Below are positions 32,328 to 41,471 of a DNA stretch of 64,000 nt, piece by piece. The stretch lies in the NCBI GenBank assembly GCA_022561775.1, contig JADFQO010000007.1, positions 43,050 to 107,049 on the forward strand, read 5' to 3'. The position numbers were made by a program, and so were the translations under genes. A model generated the notes under the pieces. That model made no database searches. It saw nothing but the letters and a program-made list of their open reading frames with translations, and was not told the DNA's origin. Position 1 is the stretch's first letter. The number at the start of each line of letters is the position of its first letter. This stretch comes from Myxococcales bacterium (GTDB lineage: Bacteria; Myxococcota_A; UBA9160; SMWR01).

Positions 32328-32699
32328 ATGGCAAGGAAACGCGCCCGACATCCCGTCTTGTCCCCCCAGGCTCTAGAACTGCTTTCGGCGCGTTTTCGTG
32401 CGCTCGGCGATCCCACGCGACTTCGGATCCTCAATACCCTGATGCAAGGGGAGTGTTGTGTCGGCGATCTGGTCGAATCGACAGGCCTCGAGCAACCGTG
32501 CGTGTCGAGGCATCTCATCGTGTTGCGCCGAGAGGGCATTCTCTCGCGGCGGGCCGAGGGGAATCGCGCCTATTACCGCATCGAAGATACAACGGTGACG
32601 CGGCTGTTCGGGCTGGTATGCGGTGGGCTCAGCGAGAGGCTCTCCGAGGAATTGGATGCCCTTCCCGACTACCGGGGCTGGCGAGGTGCCGGCATCTAG
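32328..32699 (+). CDS. ArsR-family regulator, candidate persulfide sensor
   Basis: 123 residues with a winged helix-turn-helix: ALGDPTRLRIL (25-35), recognition helix EQPCVSRHLIVL and a wing at 73-84 (SRRAEGNRAYYR). Cysteines are at 43, 44, 58 and 98. Cys44 or Cys43 in the GECCVGDL helix and Cys98 in the last helix (LVCGGL) occupy places like the two reactive cysteines of SqrR/BigR persulfide sensors; no metal-site CxC motif of ArsR or CadC type is seen. It diverges from the sulfide operon, so it most likely represses persulfide dioxygenase-SorAB-SQR until sulfane sulfur appears. Sensor chemistry is inferred. Confidence 0.85.
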   Translation: MARKRARHPVLSPQALELLSARFRALGDPTRLRILNTLMQGECCVGDLVESTGLEQPCVSRHLIVLRREGILSRRAEGNRAYYRIEDTTVTRLFGLVCGGLSERLSEELDALPDYRGWRGAGI

Positions 32700-32800
32700 A
32701 TCCGAAGCGTATGCTGTATTCAACATACAACATATAACCGGTGTTTTATCGACCGCAGTCGATCCAGTCGACGTCGGATTGGATGCGCCGCATCGACCTG

Positions 32801-34438
32801 TCACAAGCGGCTGCGGTTGAGTACCTCGCAGAATTCGCGTTGGAGTCCCCGCGCGCTACGGACTTCATCGCCGAGATCCTGGTGGACGTCGCGCCTCGGA
32901 CCAAAAGCCGGCCAGTTCGGAAGCCCTGCCCCGTTCGGATCGCCGGTCTTCGCGAACTGGGTCCAATACGCGACCATGGTGTCGGTGAGCGTTCGGTCCA
33001 CTTCGTCGGCTGGAAGCCACGCATCCGCGGTGTCGAACACGTAGGGGATCTCGGCACCGTGGTAGGCGAGCAGCTTCTCGCCGTCGGGGCGGACGCGGGA
33101 AAAGCGATAGACGTAGACGCGATCGGTGAGCCCGCGCTGCGCGTCTGCGATCGCGAGCGACGGGCAGTGGAAATCGGCGCCGCCGGTCAGCAGGTCGAGC
33201 TTTGCCGCGACGTCTCCACTGACCGCCTTGTTCAACGCGACGAGTACTTCGGCGCGATGTCCTTCCCGGACCCTCTGCTTCAAGGCTGCGTGCAGCTGTT
33301 TTTCGTTCACCGGCTGTGTCAGATACATCAGCCATTCGTTGGCATTCGAGCCGATCACGATCTCGGCGGGGTTCTGCTCCCCTGCTTCGAAGATCTCGGC
33401 GGCAGGCTTGGGGAGAAGCCACCCATCGACGACCGCGCGGGTGAAGCCGCCGGGGGCGGCACCCGGCACCGCAGCGACGATCTCCTGCCAGGACAGCGCG
33501 CGCATCCTTTCGAGCTGTCCCGGGCCGTCGCCAACTCCTAGAGCCGACATGAGCTTTACCCCGAGCACCGCGTCGTCACTGACGGTCGCGGTGTTGTGGA
33601 GCGGGTAGCCTCCGCTCTGGATGATGGCGCGCCGGAACAGACCGCTGGCGAGTGGGGACGCGATCAAGGTGCCGATATCCGCGGCTCCAGCGGACTCTCC
33701 GAATACCGTGACCCGGTCGGGATCTCCGCCGAAACTCGCGATGTTGTCGCGCACCCATTCGAGCGCCGCGATCTGGTCGAGCAGTCCATAATTCCCGGAC
33801 ACCGTGCGGTCGGATTCTGCGGTCAGTGCCGGGTGAGCCATGAAGCCCAGCGCACCGAGTCGATAATTGATCGAAACGACCACGACGCCGCGTTTTGCGA
33901 GATTGTGTCCGAGGTAATTGGGTTCGTGAGAGAACCCGTTGATGTTGCCGCCCCCATGGATCCAGACCATCACGGGTTTGGGTGTGTCGCCGCTGAGGTT
34001 TCGGGACCAGAGGTTTAGATAGAGGCAGTCTTCCTGGATATCCGTCAGATCGGCAATCGCATCGGGCGATCGCCCGAATTTCCGCGCGACATCGCGATAC
34101 CAGTCGGGATTCCCCTGCAGTTGCGGGCACGCGGATCCAAAGCGCGAAGCGCCCTGGTGGCCCGCACGAGGCACGTGCGGCTTGGGCGGGCGCCAGCGCA
34201 GTTCGCCAGTCGGAGGGGCCGCGTAGGGAATCCCACGAAAAACGGCCGTCTTGACGTCTCCGTCCAGATGCACACCGATGAGGATTTCCGCGCCGGCTTC
34301 GACGCTGGGCGGTCTGAGTGCGGTATTTGCACAGCCTGCGATCGAACCCAGCAGCAGGGCGAGAAGCGACGCCAGTCGGGCGCGCCTGATCGATGCTGAA
34401 GCGCTCTTGCGGCGATCGGTTGCAGCTGGATCAGACAT
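32801..34438 (-). CDS. Type B carboxylesterase, lipoprotein
   Basis: 545 residues, alpha/beta hydrolase of the carboxylesterase type B family. A lipoprotein signal ends in IAGC. The oxyanion region is VMVWIHGGGNINGF, the nucleophile elbow is FGESAGA, and the late His lies in LLAYHGAEIPYVF. It hydrolyses carboxylic esters outside the cytoplasm; the physiological substrate is unknown. Its start overlaps the end of the symporter gene by 8 bases, so esterase and symporter are one transcript: perhaps an ester is split outside and the acid taken up with sodium. Confidence 0.88.
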   Translation of the reverse strand: MSDPAATDRRKSASASIRRARLASLLALLLGSIAGCANTALRPPSVEAGAEILIGVHLDGDVKTAVFRGIPYAAPPTGELRWRPPKPHVPRAGHQGASRFGSACPQLQGNPDWYRDVARKFGRSPDAIADLTDIQEDCLYLNLWSRNLSGDTPKPVMVWIHGGGNINGFSHEPNYLGHNLAKRGVVVVSINYRLGALGFMAHPALTAESDRTVSGNYGLLDQIAALEWVRDNIASFGGDPDRVTVFGESAGAADIGTLIASPLASGLFRRAIIQSGGYPLHNTATVSDDAVLGVKLMSALGVGDGPGQLERMRALSWQEIVAAVPGAAPGGFTRAVVDGWLLPKPAAEIFEAGEQNPAEIVIGSNANEWLMYLTQPVNEKQLHAALKQRVREGHRAEVLVALNKAVSGDVAAKLDLLTGGADFHCPSLAIADAQRGLTDRVYVYRFSRVRPDGEKLLAYHGAEIPYVFDTADAWLPADEVDRTLTDTMVAYWTQFAKTGDPNGAGLPNWPAFGPRRDVHQDLGDEVRSARGLQREFCEVLNRSRL

Positions 34439-35927
34439 CCATCACCGCCTCTATGTCGGGGTCCAATTTTGGTTGTTGCGAGAGCAACGAAATTCCAAAG
34501 AAGAGCACGATCGAGAGTATCATCGCGATCGTGCCGCCGTGAATACCGTGGGGAATCTCGATGTCGAAGAGTTCGATCCAGAAGTTCACGACGAGGCTGA
34601 CCGCGATCGCGACATTAGCGGCCAACGCGCTTGCGCGCTTCCAGTTGAAACCGATCGCCACGGTCGGAACCAGCGCGGCCGCGAAGGTCCCCCAGCCAAA
34701 TGCCCCGAGCAGCGCGATGAGGCGCGCATTCATGTAGTGGGAGTACAGCGCGAACGCGGCGGCTGCGACTCCGATCGCGACGGTCGCGATTCGCGCCCAG
34801 TAGAGTTCACGCATCAAGGAGCGGCCCCGGAAGGCGCGCGGAATGTCGTGGACGATAGCGGCTGCGCCGATGTTGAGGAACGAATCTGCAGTCGACATGA
34901 TGGCTGCGAATAGGCCCGCGAAGACGACGCCTGCGAGGACCGGGTGCGCGTACGCTTGCAGAAATGCCGGTGCTGCGGCGTCAGCCGTCGCGAGCGCGGG
35001 ATGTGCGCCCTGCAAGACGAGCGCGCGCATCACCAGCCCGATGCTGATCCAGAGCAGCGCTGAGATCGTGTAGCTGATGATGCTCACGGGCAGAATACGG
35101 CGCGCATCCCGCACGTTCTTGTTCATCATGTACTTGGTGACGACATGGGGCTGCCCGACGCCTCCCACCGCGAACATGAAAAACCAGGACAGGCATCCCA
35201 TCATTCCGAGGGTGCCCCACGGCCCGATCGACTCGGGGTCATCGGCGTGCAGTACCGCGACCGCACCAGCCGCTCCTCCGTCGATCGCGAAGAGTGCGGT
35301 GGCGAAGACGAGCAGGGATGAGACCACCATGACCGTGCCCTGAAGGAGGTCGGTGTATACCGATGCAATGATGCCGCCGGTCACACAATAGAATATGAGC
35401 ACCGCAGCCGAGATTGCCACGCACGCAACCATGCTCGTGTCGCCAAAACCGGCGCTGCGCTCGAGTATGCTCTGCAGGACCATCGCCATCGCGAGGATCT
35501 GTGTCGCGAGATACCCCATCACGCCGAGCAGGATCGCCAGCGCCGTCAGAAACCGGCTGGCCTCGCTCCGGTAACGCGCCGCAACGGCATCCGGCAGCGA
35601 GATCGTGTCGCGCGCTTGGGCGAACAACCGAAGCCGCTTGGCGAGCAAGGAGAAGGAGATCGTGAAACCGATCGCGCTCGAGATCACGATCCAGACGGAA
35701 CTCATGCCCATCGCGTAAACGAGCCCGGGCCCTCCGACGAACGCGAAGCCCGAAAGCGTGCTCGAAAACACCGCCATCCCGGCTACGAACACGCCGAGGT
35801 TGCGTCCGGCCATGAAGAAGTCGCGCGCCGAGTGCGTTCGCCGCAGCGCCCAGAGTCCAAATCCGATGCAAGCGGCCATGTAGATCGCCAACGAAGCGAG
35901 GATGATCGGGTTGCGCAGCTCCTCCAT
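34431..35927 (-). CDS. Sodium:solute symporter family transporter
   Basis: 498 residues from ATG 35927, overlapping the upstream stop by one base (TGATG); the track ORF runs 55 residues too far upstream. About 13 membrane helices, with SSS-family marks such as FFMAGRNLGVFVAGMAVFSSTLSGFAFVGGPGLVY and GLFAAIMSTADSFLNIGAAAIVHD. It imports an organic solute with Na+ across the inner membrane. The pattern resembles the monocarboxylate/proline branch, but the solute cannot be assigned. The upstream 182-residue membrane protein is its likely partner (small-subunit-like), and the esterase follows. Confidence 0.87.
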   Translation of the reverse strand: MEELRNPIILASLAIYMAACIGFGLWALRRTHSARDFFMAGRNLGVFVAGMAVFSSTLSGFAFVGGPGLVYAMGMSSVWIVISSAIGFTISFSLLAKRLRLFAQARDTISLPDAVAARYRSEASRFLTALAILLGVMGYLATQILAMAMVLQSILERSAGFGDTSMVACVAISAAVLIFYCVTGGIIASVYTDLLQGTVMVVSSLLVFATALFAIDGGAAGAVAVLHADDPESIGPWGTLGMMGCLSWFFMFAVGGVGQPHVVTKYMMNKNVRDARRILPVSIISYTISALLWISIGLVMRALVLQGAHPALATADAAAPAFLQAYAHPVLAGVVFAGLFAAIMSTADSFLNIGAAAIVHDIPRAFRGRSLMRELYWARIATVAIGVAAAAFALYSHYMNARLIALLGAFGWGTFAAALVPTVAIGFNWKRASALAANVAIAVSLVVNFWIELFDIEIPHGIHGGTIAMILSIVLFFGISLLSQQPKLDPDIEAVMDV

Positions 35928-36475
35928 CAGCGGTCGGTTTCCTCGTTGGGCGATTCCGATTGGGCCCGCAGGCGCGCGAGGGTGCGCTCGAGTTCCGCGA
36001 GATCTTCGGGCGTGGCGATCCAGCGATCGAAGCCGACGACGTAATAAAGGGTGAAGAGTATGGGGCAGGGCCAGAGCGCAAAGAGCATCCACGCGGTGGG
36101 CGCCGGAAATCCGAGGAAGAGCACGGGGTCTCCGCCATTTGCGTAGCTACGGTACGCGACCACCAGGGCGGTCCAGATGGCGAGGTAGAACAGGGATGCC
36201 GCGATCAGTGGGACTCCCAGGCCGCGCAAGCCCCGCCGGCTGCGCGCGCCCAACGCGAGCAGCGCGGCGAAGAAGGCGATCTGGAGCGCGCCGAAGCTCC
36301 AACCGATCCACAGCAAACCGGCATCGGGCTTGGCGTCGATCCCGCTTTGCTGCATGGCCGCGAACTCGGGGTGGTCGACGCCCTGCCCCTGCGGTTGTTC
36401 GGGCCAGTTGACCGCTGCCACGAGAATGGCCGCGAGGCCCAGCGCGATGACGAAGACGACGCCCCAGGTCTTCAT
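35927..36475 (-). CDS. Four-TM protein, partner of the symporter
   Basis: 182 residues with about four hydrophobic segments (6-22, 58-78, 86-110, 125-150) and a charged, probably cytoplasmic tail. The FDRWIA...EDLAELERTLARL ending is a short coiled-coil-like helix. It is translationally coupled to the symporter (TGATG). I do not recognise a named family; some SSS transporters are paired with small membrane subunits, and by position this is a candidate. The substrate is unknown. Confidence 0.7.
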   Translation of the reverse strand: MKTWGVVFVIALGLAAILVAAVNWPEQPQGQGVDHPEFAAMQQSGIDAKPDAGLLWIGWSFGALQIAFFAALLALGARSRRGLRGLGVPLIAASLFYLAIWTALVVAYRSYANGGDPVLFLGFPAPTAWMLFALWPCPILFTLYYVVGFDRWIATPEDLAELERTLARLRAQSESPNEETDR

Positions 36476-36541
36476 GCGCTAATTCGCATATTCGTCAAAC
36501 CGATCGGGCGCAACGGGTGTTCGTCGCACGTCACTGGAGTG

Positions 36542-36784
36542 TCACTCGGGCTCGCGCTCCTTGCGGGCCGCGAGGGCTCCGGCCAGGAGCACCGCCGGCA
36601 GGGAGAAGAGCAGTGCGATGCGCGGCCGGCCGGCGTCTACCACGACGAATACGGGTTCGCCGTGGACCAGGAGGGTAGATTCGATTCGCCCGCCCCAGTA
36701 AACGAGCACGCCGATCAGGCCGAAAAACGCCGTGGCCAGGACGAGCATGAACCAGGATATGAACGTGAGTCGCTTGCCTGCCAC
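36542..36784 (-). CDS. Small two-TM hypothetical protein
   Basis: 80 residues: helix one (FISWFMLVLATAFFGLIGVLVYWGG), a short exposed loop (about 33-52), helix two (IALLFSLPAVLLAGALAA) and a charged C-terminus (RKEREPE). It lies 66 bases upstream of the symporter operon on the same strand and diverges from the SBP56-like gene. It could be the first member of that operon. No family is recognised. Confidence 0.55.
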   Translation of the reverse strand: MAGKRLTFISWFMLVLATAFFGLIGVLVYWGGRIESTLLVHGEPVFVVVDAGRPRIALLFSLPAVLLAGALAARKEREPE

Positions 36785-36927
36785 TCCCGCGATTCCCTCC
36801 GGCCGGCCCCGTCTGCGTGGGCTGATCCTAACAGTTCGCAGGATCCGGCGAGCAAAAATCCCGCCATGAGCGGCTGCGGGGGTGTTAGGATTCCCTCCAC
36901 AACTTCTTGACGGAGGAGTTCCCCACC

Positions 36928-38247
36928 ATGTCGATCCACCGCCCCCCTAGGATCTCCGATCTTGCAGCGGGTGCCCTCGCTGTGTGGTTTGCGTTGCTTG
37001 GATTTGCGGGCTCAGCGATTGCCGATGAGACCTGTCAATCCCCCTACCTGCCAAAGATCACCGGGCAGGAAGACTTCGTCTACGTCTGGACGCTCGGCAT
37101 CGAGGGCGTCGGTGATGGCTCCGACAAACTCGTCACGGTCGGAGCCAACCCCGCGCGCTCCGACTACGGCAAGGTCGCCTCGAGCCTCTCGGTTGGCGGC
37201 CGCCACGAGGCGCATCACGGCGGCTTTACGGATGACCGCAGGCAGCTCTGGTTGGGCGGTCTCGCCGACAGTGTGATCTACATCTTCGACGTCGCGACCG
37301 ATCCCTCCAAGCCCAAGCTCGTGAAGACGATCGACGATTTCGTCGAGAAGTCCGGCGGTGTGGTGGGCCCCCATACCTTCTACGCGCTGCCGGGTCGAAT
37401 GCTGATCAGCGGCCTGTCGAACAGCAACGACATGGGCGGCAAGACCGGGATGGTCGAATACAACAACGGCGGCGAATACATCCGCACGATCTGGATGCCC
37501 GAGGGGGCTGTCTACGGATACGACGTCCGGGTGAAGAAGGAACTCAATCGCATGCTGACTTCTTCGTTTACCGGATACAACAACTACATGCGCAAGCTCT
37601 CAGATTTGCTGGGAGACGCCGAGGCGATGAAGAACTTCGGCAACACGATGGTCGTCTGGGACTACCACACGCGAAAGCCGCTTCAGACGCTGGAGGTGCC
37701 GGGGGCGCCGTTGGAAATCCGCTGGGCGTTGGATCCCGATCACCACTACGCGTTTACGAGCACGGCATTGACCTCGAAGCTCTGGGGGATCTTCCGCAAG
37801 GACGACGGGACTTTCGAGGCCGTCGAGCTCGCCGATATCGGCGACCCGGCGAAGATTCCGCTTCCGGTAGACATCTCGCTGTCCGCCGACGATCGCTTCC
37901 TCTTCGTGGACAGCTTCATGGACGGTATGCTTCGGGTGTTCGACGTGTCCGAGCCGCGCAAGGCGCACGTGGTCTACGAAAAGAAGATCGGCGGACAAGT
38001 GAACATGGTCTCGCAGTCGTGGGATGGGAAGCGCCTGTACTTCACGGCGTCGCTGCTCGCAAATTGGGACGGCACGGCCGGCTCGGATCCGCAATTCCTC
38101 AAGGCCTACAATTGGAACGGCGTGGAGCTGACGCCGGCCTTCGAAGTGGACTTCCTCGCGGAGAAGCTCGGACGTCCGCACATCATGAACTTTGGCCAGA
38201 TGGACTTCTACAAGGGTCGCGTCGCGCGTGTGTCGTTGAACCCATAG
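36928..38247 (+). CDS. mtoX: SBP56-family protein, methanethiol oxidase candidate
   Basis: 439 residues from ATG 36928, with GGAGGAG 9 bases upstream. A signal peptide (cleavage near IADETCQ) indicates export. The selenium-binding-protein-56 family beta-propeller is evident: VGGRHEAHHGGFT, GPHTFYALPGRML, PLEIRWALDPDHHYAFT, LPVDISLSADDRFLFVD and GRPHIMNFGQMDF, with many histidines for copper. Characterised members oxidise methanethiol to formaldehyde, H2S and H2O2. Exported location fits bacterial MtoX. It is a single gene ended by a hairpin, and lies 4.2 kb from the sulfide oxidation operon that could use the H2S. The activity here is inferred. Confidence 0.8.
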   Translation: MSIHRPPRISDLAAGALAVWFALLGFAGSAIADETCQSPYLPKITGQEDFVYVWTLGIEGVGDGSDKLVTVGANPARSDYGKVASSLSVGGRHEAHHGGFTDDRRQLWLGGLADSVIYIFDVATDPSKPKLVKTIDDFVEKSGGVVGPHTFYALPGRMLISGLSNSNDMGGKTGMVEYNNGGEYIRTIWMPEGAVYGYDVRVKKELNRMLTSSFTGYNNYMRKLSDLLGDAEAMKNFGNTMVVWDYHTRKPLQTLEVPGAPLEIRWALDPDHHYAFTSTALTSKLWGIFRKDDGTFEAVELADIGDPAKIPLPVDISLSADDRFLFVDSFMDGMLRVFDVSEPRKAHVVYEKKIGGQVNMVSQSWDGKRLYFTASLLANWDGTAGSDPQFLKAYNWNGVELTPAFEVDFLAEKLGRPHIMNFGQMDFYKGRVARVSLNP

Positions 38248-38272
38248 TGCTGCGCACTCGATTCAACGGAGG

Positions 38273-40006
38273 TCAACAGGCAGCTCCGGTTCCCGGGGCT
38301 GCCTGTTTCGCTTCCTTCGCCCAGGTATCGCGCAGGCCCACGGTTCGGTTGAGGACGAGCGTTCCCGAGCGCTCGCTATCGGGATCGACGCAGAAATAGC
38401 CCATTCGCTCCAGTTGGAAGCAATCGCCGCTTTGCGCGTTCGCGAGGCTGGGTTCGACCCGGCAGCCCGACAGGACTTCGAGCGAGTCGGGATTCAGGGA
38501 ATCGAGAAAATCGCCATCGCCGGCCGACGGATTCTCGTCCTTGAAGAGGCGGTTGTAGAGCCGTACCTCTGCTGGTACGGAGTGATCGGCTGAAACCCAG
38601 TGAAGTGTGCCGCGCACCTTGCGGCCGTCCGCGGGCGCGCCGCCGAGCGACTCGGGATCCCACGTGCAGCGCAGCTCGACGACCTCACCGCTGTTCGGAT
38701 CCTGGATCACATCGACGCAGGTGATCAGGCACGCATAGCGCAGGCGTACCTCGCGGCCGGGCGCGAGGCGGAACCACTTCTTGACCGGCTCTTCCATGAA
38801 GTCGTCGCGCTCGACGTAGACGACTCGCGATAGCGGTAGCTTTCGCGACCCGAAGCTCGGATCGTTTGGGTGAAATGGCGCGTCGAGCTCTTCCACCTGG
38901 TCCTCGGGGAAGTTTTCGATGACGACCTTGAGTGGGCGAAGCACGCCCATCGCGCGTGGCGCCCCGAAGTTGAGCGCGTCGCGCACGAAGTGTTCGAGCA
39001 GGCCCACGTCCACCACGGAATCCCGCTTGGTGATGCCGACTTCGTCGCAGAACTGAAGGATGGCCTGCGGCGGATAGCCGCGCCGTCGGATTCCGCGGAG
39101 GGTCGGCATCCGCGGATCGTCCCAACCGCTCACGTGCCCCTTGTCGACGAGCTGCAACAGCTTGCGCTTGCTGAGCACCGTGTAGTTCAGGTTCAGCCGC
39201 GCGAATTCGGTCTGCTCCGGCGGAGATTCGATCTCGCAGGCTCGGAGAATCCAATCGTAGAGCGGTCGATGATCCTCGAACTCCAGCGAGCACAGCGAGT
39301 GCGTGACACCCTCGATCGCATCCGAAAGGCCGTGGGCGAAATCGTACATCGGATAGATCGGCCACTCGTCGCCGGTGCGGTGGTGGTGGACTCTGCGAAT
39401 CCGATACAGGATCGGGTCTCGGAGGTTCAAGTCCGGCGACTGCATGTCGATCTTCGCGCGCAACACCTGCGCGCCGTCCTCGAGTTTCCCCGCCCGCATC
39501 CGGCGGAAGAGGTCGAGGTTCTCCTCGATCGAGCGCTCGCGGTAGGGGCTGTTGGTGCCCGGCTCATAGAAGTTTCCGCGCAGTTTGCGGATTTCTTTGA
39601 GGCTCGAGCTGTCGACGAACGCGAGGCCCTTCTCGATCAGCAAGATCGCGAAATCGAACAACTGCTGGAAATAATCGGAGGCGAAATAGCAGCGATCACC
39701 CCAGTCGAAACCCAGCCAGCGGATGTCCTCCTGGATCCCATCGACGTACTCGACGTCCTCCGCATCGGGGTTGGTGTCGTCGAAGCGCAGGTTGCAGATG
39801 CCGCCCGGGAACGCCGCCGCCATGCCGAAGTTGAGGTTGATCGAGCTCGCGTGACCGATGTGCAGGTAGCCGTTGGGCTCCGGCGGGAAGCGCGTGACGA
39901 CGCGCCCGCCGTGCTTTTCGTCGCGCACTCCCGCTTCGATCATCTCGCGGATGAAGTGCGAGCGAGCTTCCGCGGGCTTTTCTGCGCTCGAATCGCTCTT
40001 TGCCAT
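38273..40006 (-). CDS. glnS: Glutaminyl-tRNA synthetase
   Basis: 577 residues from ATG 40006 with GGAGAGG upstream; the track's extra 116 residues are not real. Class I synthetase motifs: [15 protein letters not shown] (HIGH at the start of the Rossmann fold) and [11 protein letters not shown] (the KMSKS counterpart). The C-terminal anticodon-binding beta-barrels follow ([18 protein letters not shown] onward). It charges tRNA-Gln directly, so the organism need not rely on GatCAB for Gln. It is convergent with mtoX, and its last codons contain the mtoX terminator hairpin. Confidence 0.94.
   Translation of the reverse strand: MAKSDSSAEKPAEARSHFIREMIEAGVRDEKHGGRVVTRFPPEPNGYLHIGHASSINLNFGMAAAFPGGICNLRFDDTNPDAEDVEYVDGIQEDIRWLGFDWGDRCYFASDYFQQLFDFAILLIEKGLAFVDSSSLKEIRKLRGNFYEPGTNSPYRERSIEENLDLFRRMRAGKLEDGAQVLRAKIDMQSPDLNLRDPILYRIRRVHHHRTGDEWPIYPMYDFAHGLSDAIEGVTHSLCSLEFEDHRPLYDWILRACEIESPPEQTEFARLNLNYTVLSKRKLLQLVDKGHVSGWDDPRMPTLRGIRRRGYPPQAILQFCDEVGITKRDSVVDVGLLEHFVRDALNFGAPRAMGVLRPLKVVIENFPEDQVEELDAPFHPNDPSFGSRKLPLSRVVYVERDDFMEEPVKKWFRLAPGREVRLRYACLITCVDVIQDPNSGEVVELRCTWDPESLGGAPADGRKVRGTLHWVSADHSVPAEVRLYNRLFKDENPSAGDGDFLDSLNPDSLEVLSGCRVEPSLANAQSGDCFQLERMGYFCVDPDSERSGTLVLNRTVGLRDTWAKEAKQAAPGTGAAC
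38275..38308 (+). terminator. Hairpin terminator of mtoX inside the 3' end of glnS
   Basis: AACAGGCAGC at 38275-38284 pairs perfectly with GCTGCCTGTT at 38298-38307 (10 bp), followed on the plus strand by TTCG. It lies 28 bases after the mtoX stop and overlaps the final glnS codons ([11 protein letters not shown] on the opposite strand), so a terminator is encoded within coding sequence. Confidence 0.6.
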
Positions 40007-40176
40007 CGACCTCTCCGTGCGGGCGTCCGCGCGGCTGGAGAATAGCGTCGATTCTTCTCCCGAGGCTCCGCTCGACTTCGACACACGGTGCCAGAGCGGC
40101 CTTTGGCCCGTTGCGCGGCTTGGCTCGCCTCGTACACTGATTGTTCGAGACGCCTGGATTCGGAGGGGGACCTGGT

Positions 40177-41457
40177 ATGGCGGATTCACCGAAAGACCGC
40201 GAGGCCGATCGCGATCGGGCCGGGATCGATCGCCGCACCTTCCTCCAGCAGTCCAGCAGAGCAGCACTCGGCCTTGGCGCGTTCGGCGTTGCCTACGCGG
40301 CCCGCGCCGCGAGCGCTCCCGCTGGCGCCCCCACCATCCAGCGCTTCGTGACACTCGGCAAGACCGGGCTCGTCATCTCGGACATCGGATTCGGATCGAG
40401 CGGATGCCCGAGCGCCGACATCGTCCGCCACTGCTACGACCGCGGCATGACCTATTTCGATACCGCCGAGATGTACGGCAGCGAGGGTTGGGGTGATGGT
40501 GAGTTCGTCGAGACCTTCATCGGCGAGGCACTCCACGACAAACGCGACAAGGTGGTCATTACCACCAAATACGTCGCAGAAGCCAAGGACGATCGAAAGC
40601 TGATCATGTCCAAACTCGAGGCGAGCCTGCGGCGCCTGCGCACCGACTACGTCGACATCTTCCTCAACCACGCGGTCAACCATCTCGACCGGCTGAAGAA
40701 TCCCGAGTGGTTCGAGTTCGTGGATCGTGCCAAGCAGCAGGGAAAGATCCGCTTTTCGGGGATGTCCGGACACGGCGGCCAGCTGCAAGAGTGCATCGAA
40801 TACGCGCTCGATCACGACCTGGTAGACGTGATCCTCTCGTCGCACAACTTCGGGTCCGATCCGAAGTTCTACGAGAGGTTTACCAAGAAATTCGACTGGG
40901 TGGCCAACCAGGCGGGAATTCGCCGCCTCTTCGAGAAGGCCCATCAAAAGGGCGTCGGCGTGATTGCGATGAAGACGCAGATGGGCGCGAAACTCAACGA
41001 TCTTTCCGCCTACGAGGCCGAGGGGGCGACCTTCCAGCAGGCCGCGCTGCGCTGGGTTCTGTCGGATCCGAATGTCGACGCCGCGATCATTTCGATGACC
41101 AGCAAGGAGGTTGCGGACAGTTATATCCGCGCTTCGGGAAAGCGCGGTCTGGGGGCGAGTGACGCCCGCGTCCTCGAACACTACGTTCGCAACCACGCTG
41201 CGGACTACTGCCGACCCGGCTGTTCGCGTTGTGAGTCTGCGTGCCCGCTCGGGGTTCCGATTGCCGACGTGCTTCGGCAGCGGATGTACGCGAAGCGCTA
41301 CGGCAACCTGCCGCTGGCGCGGTCTGGCTATCGGGCGCTCGGCGAGAGCGCTTCCGCGTGCCTGAGCTGTAGCGGAAAGCCCTGCGAAAACGCCTGCGCG
41401 TACGGACTGGACATCAGCGCGCTGACGCGGGAAACCGCCGCGCTGCTCGTCGGCTAG
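40177..41457 (+). CDS. Tat-exported aldo/keto reductase with C-terminal Fe-S motifs
   Basis: 426 residues from ATG 40177 (GGAGGGGG upstream). A twin-arginine signal (DRRTFLQQ) ends near 55. The AKR barrel follows: [25 protein letters not shown] (catalytic Tyr), then NHAVNH and MKTQMGAK. The C-terminus has two cysteine clusters, [13 protein letters not shown] and [13 protein letters not shown], like ferredoxin-type 4Fe-4S sites. Export through Tat fits a cofactor-loaded redox protein. The partner and substrate are unknown; NADPH is not normally available in the periplasm, so electrons may come through the clusters. It begins a short plus-strand run with the next exported protein. Confidence 0.85.
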   Translation: MADSPKDREADRDRAGIDRRTFLQQSSRAALGLGAFGVAYAARAASAPAGAPTIQRFVTLGKTGLVISDIGFGSSGCPSADIVRHCYDRGMTYFDTAEMYGSEGWGDGEFVETFIGEALHDKRDKVVITTKYVAEAKDDRKLIMSKLEASLRRLRTDYVDIFLNHAVNHLDRLKNPEWFEFVDRAKQQGKIRFSGMSGHGGQLQECIEYALDHDLVDVILSSHNFGSDPKFYERFTKKFDWVANQAGIRRLFEKAHQKGVGVIAMKTQMGAKLNDLSAYEAEGATFQQAALRWVLSDPNVDAAIISMTSKEVADSYIRASGKRGLGASDARVLEHYVRNHAADYCRPGCSRCESACPLGVPIADVLRQRMYAKRYGNLPLARSGYRALGESASACLSCSGKPCENACAYGLDISALTRETAALLVG

Positions 41458-41471
41458 CGGCGTTCGAGTCC

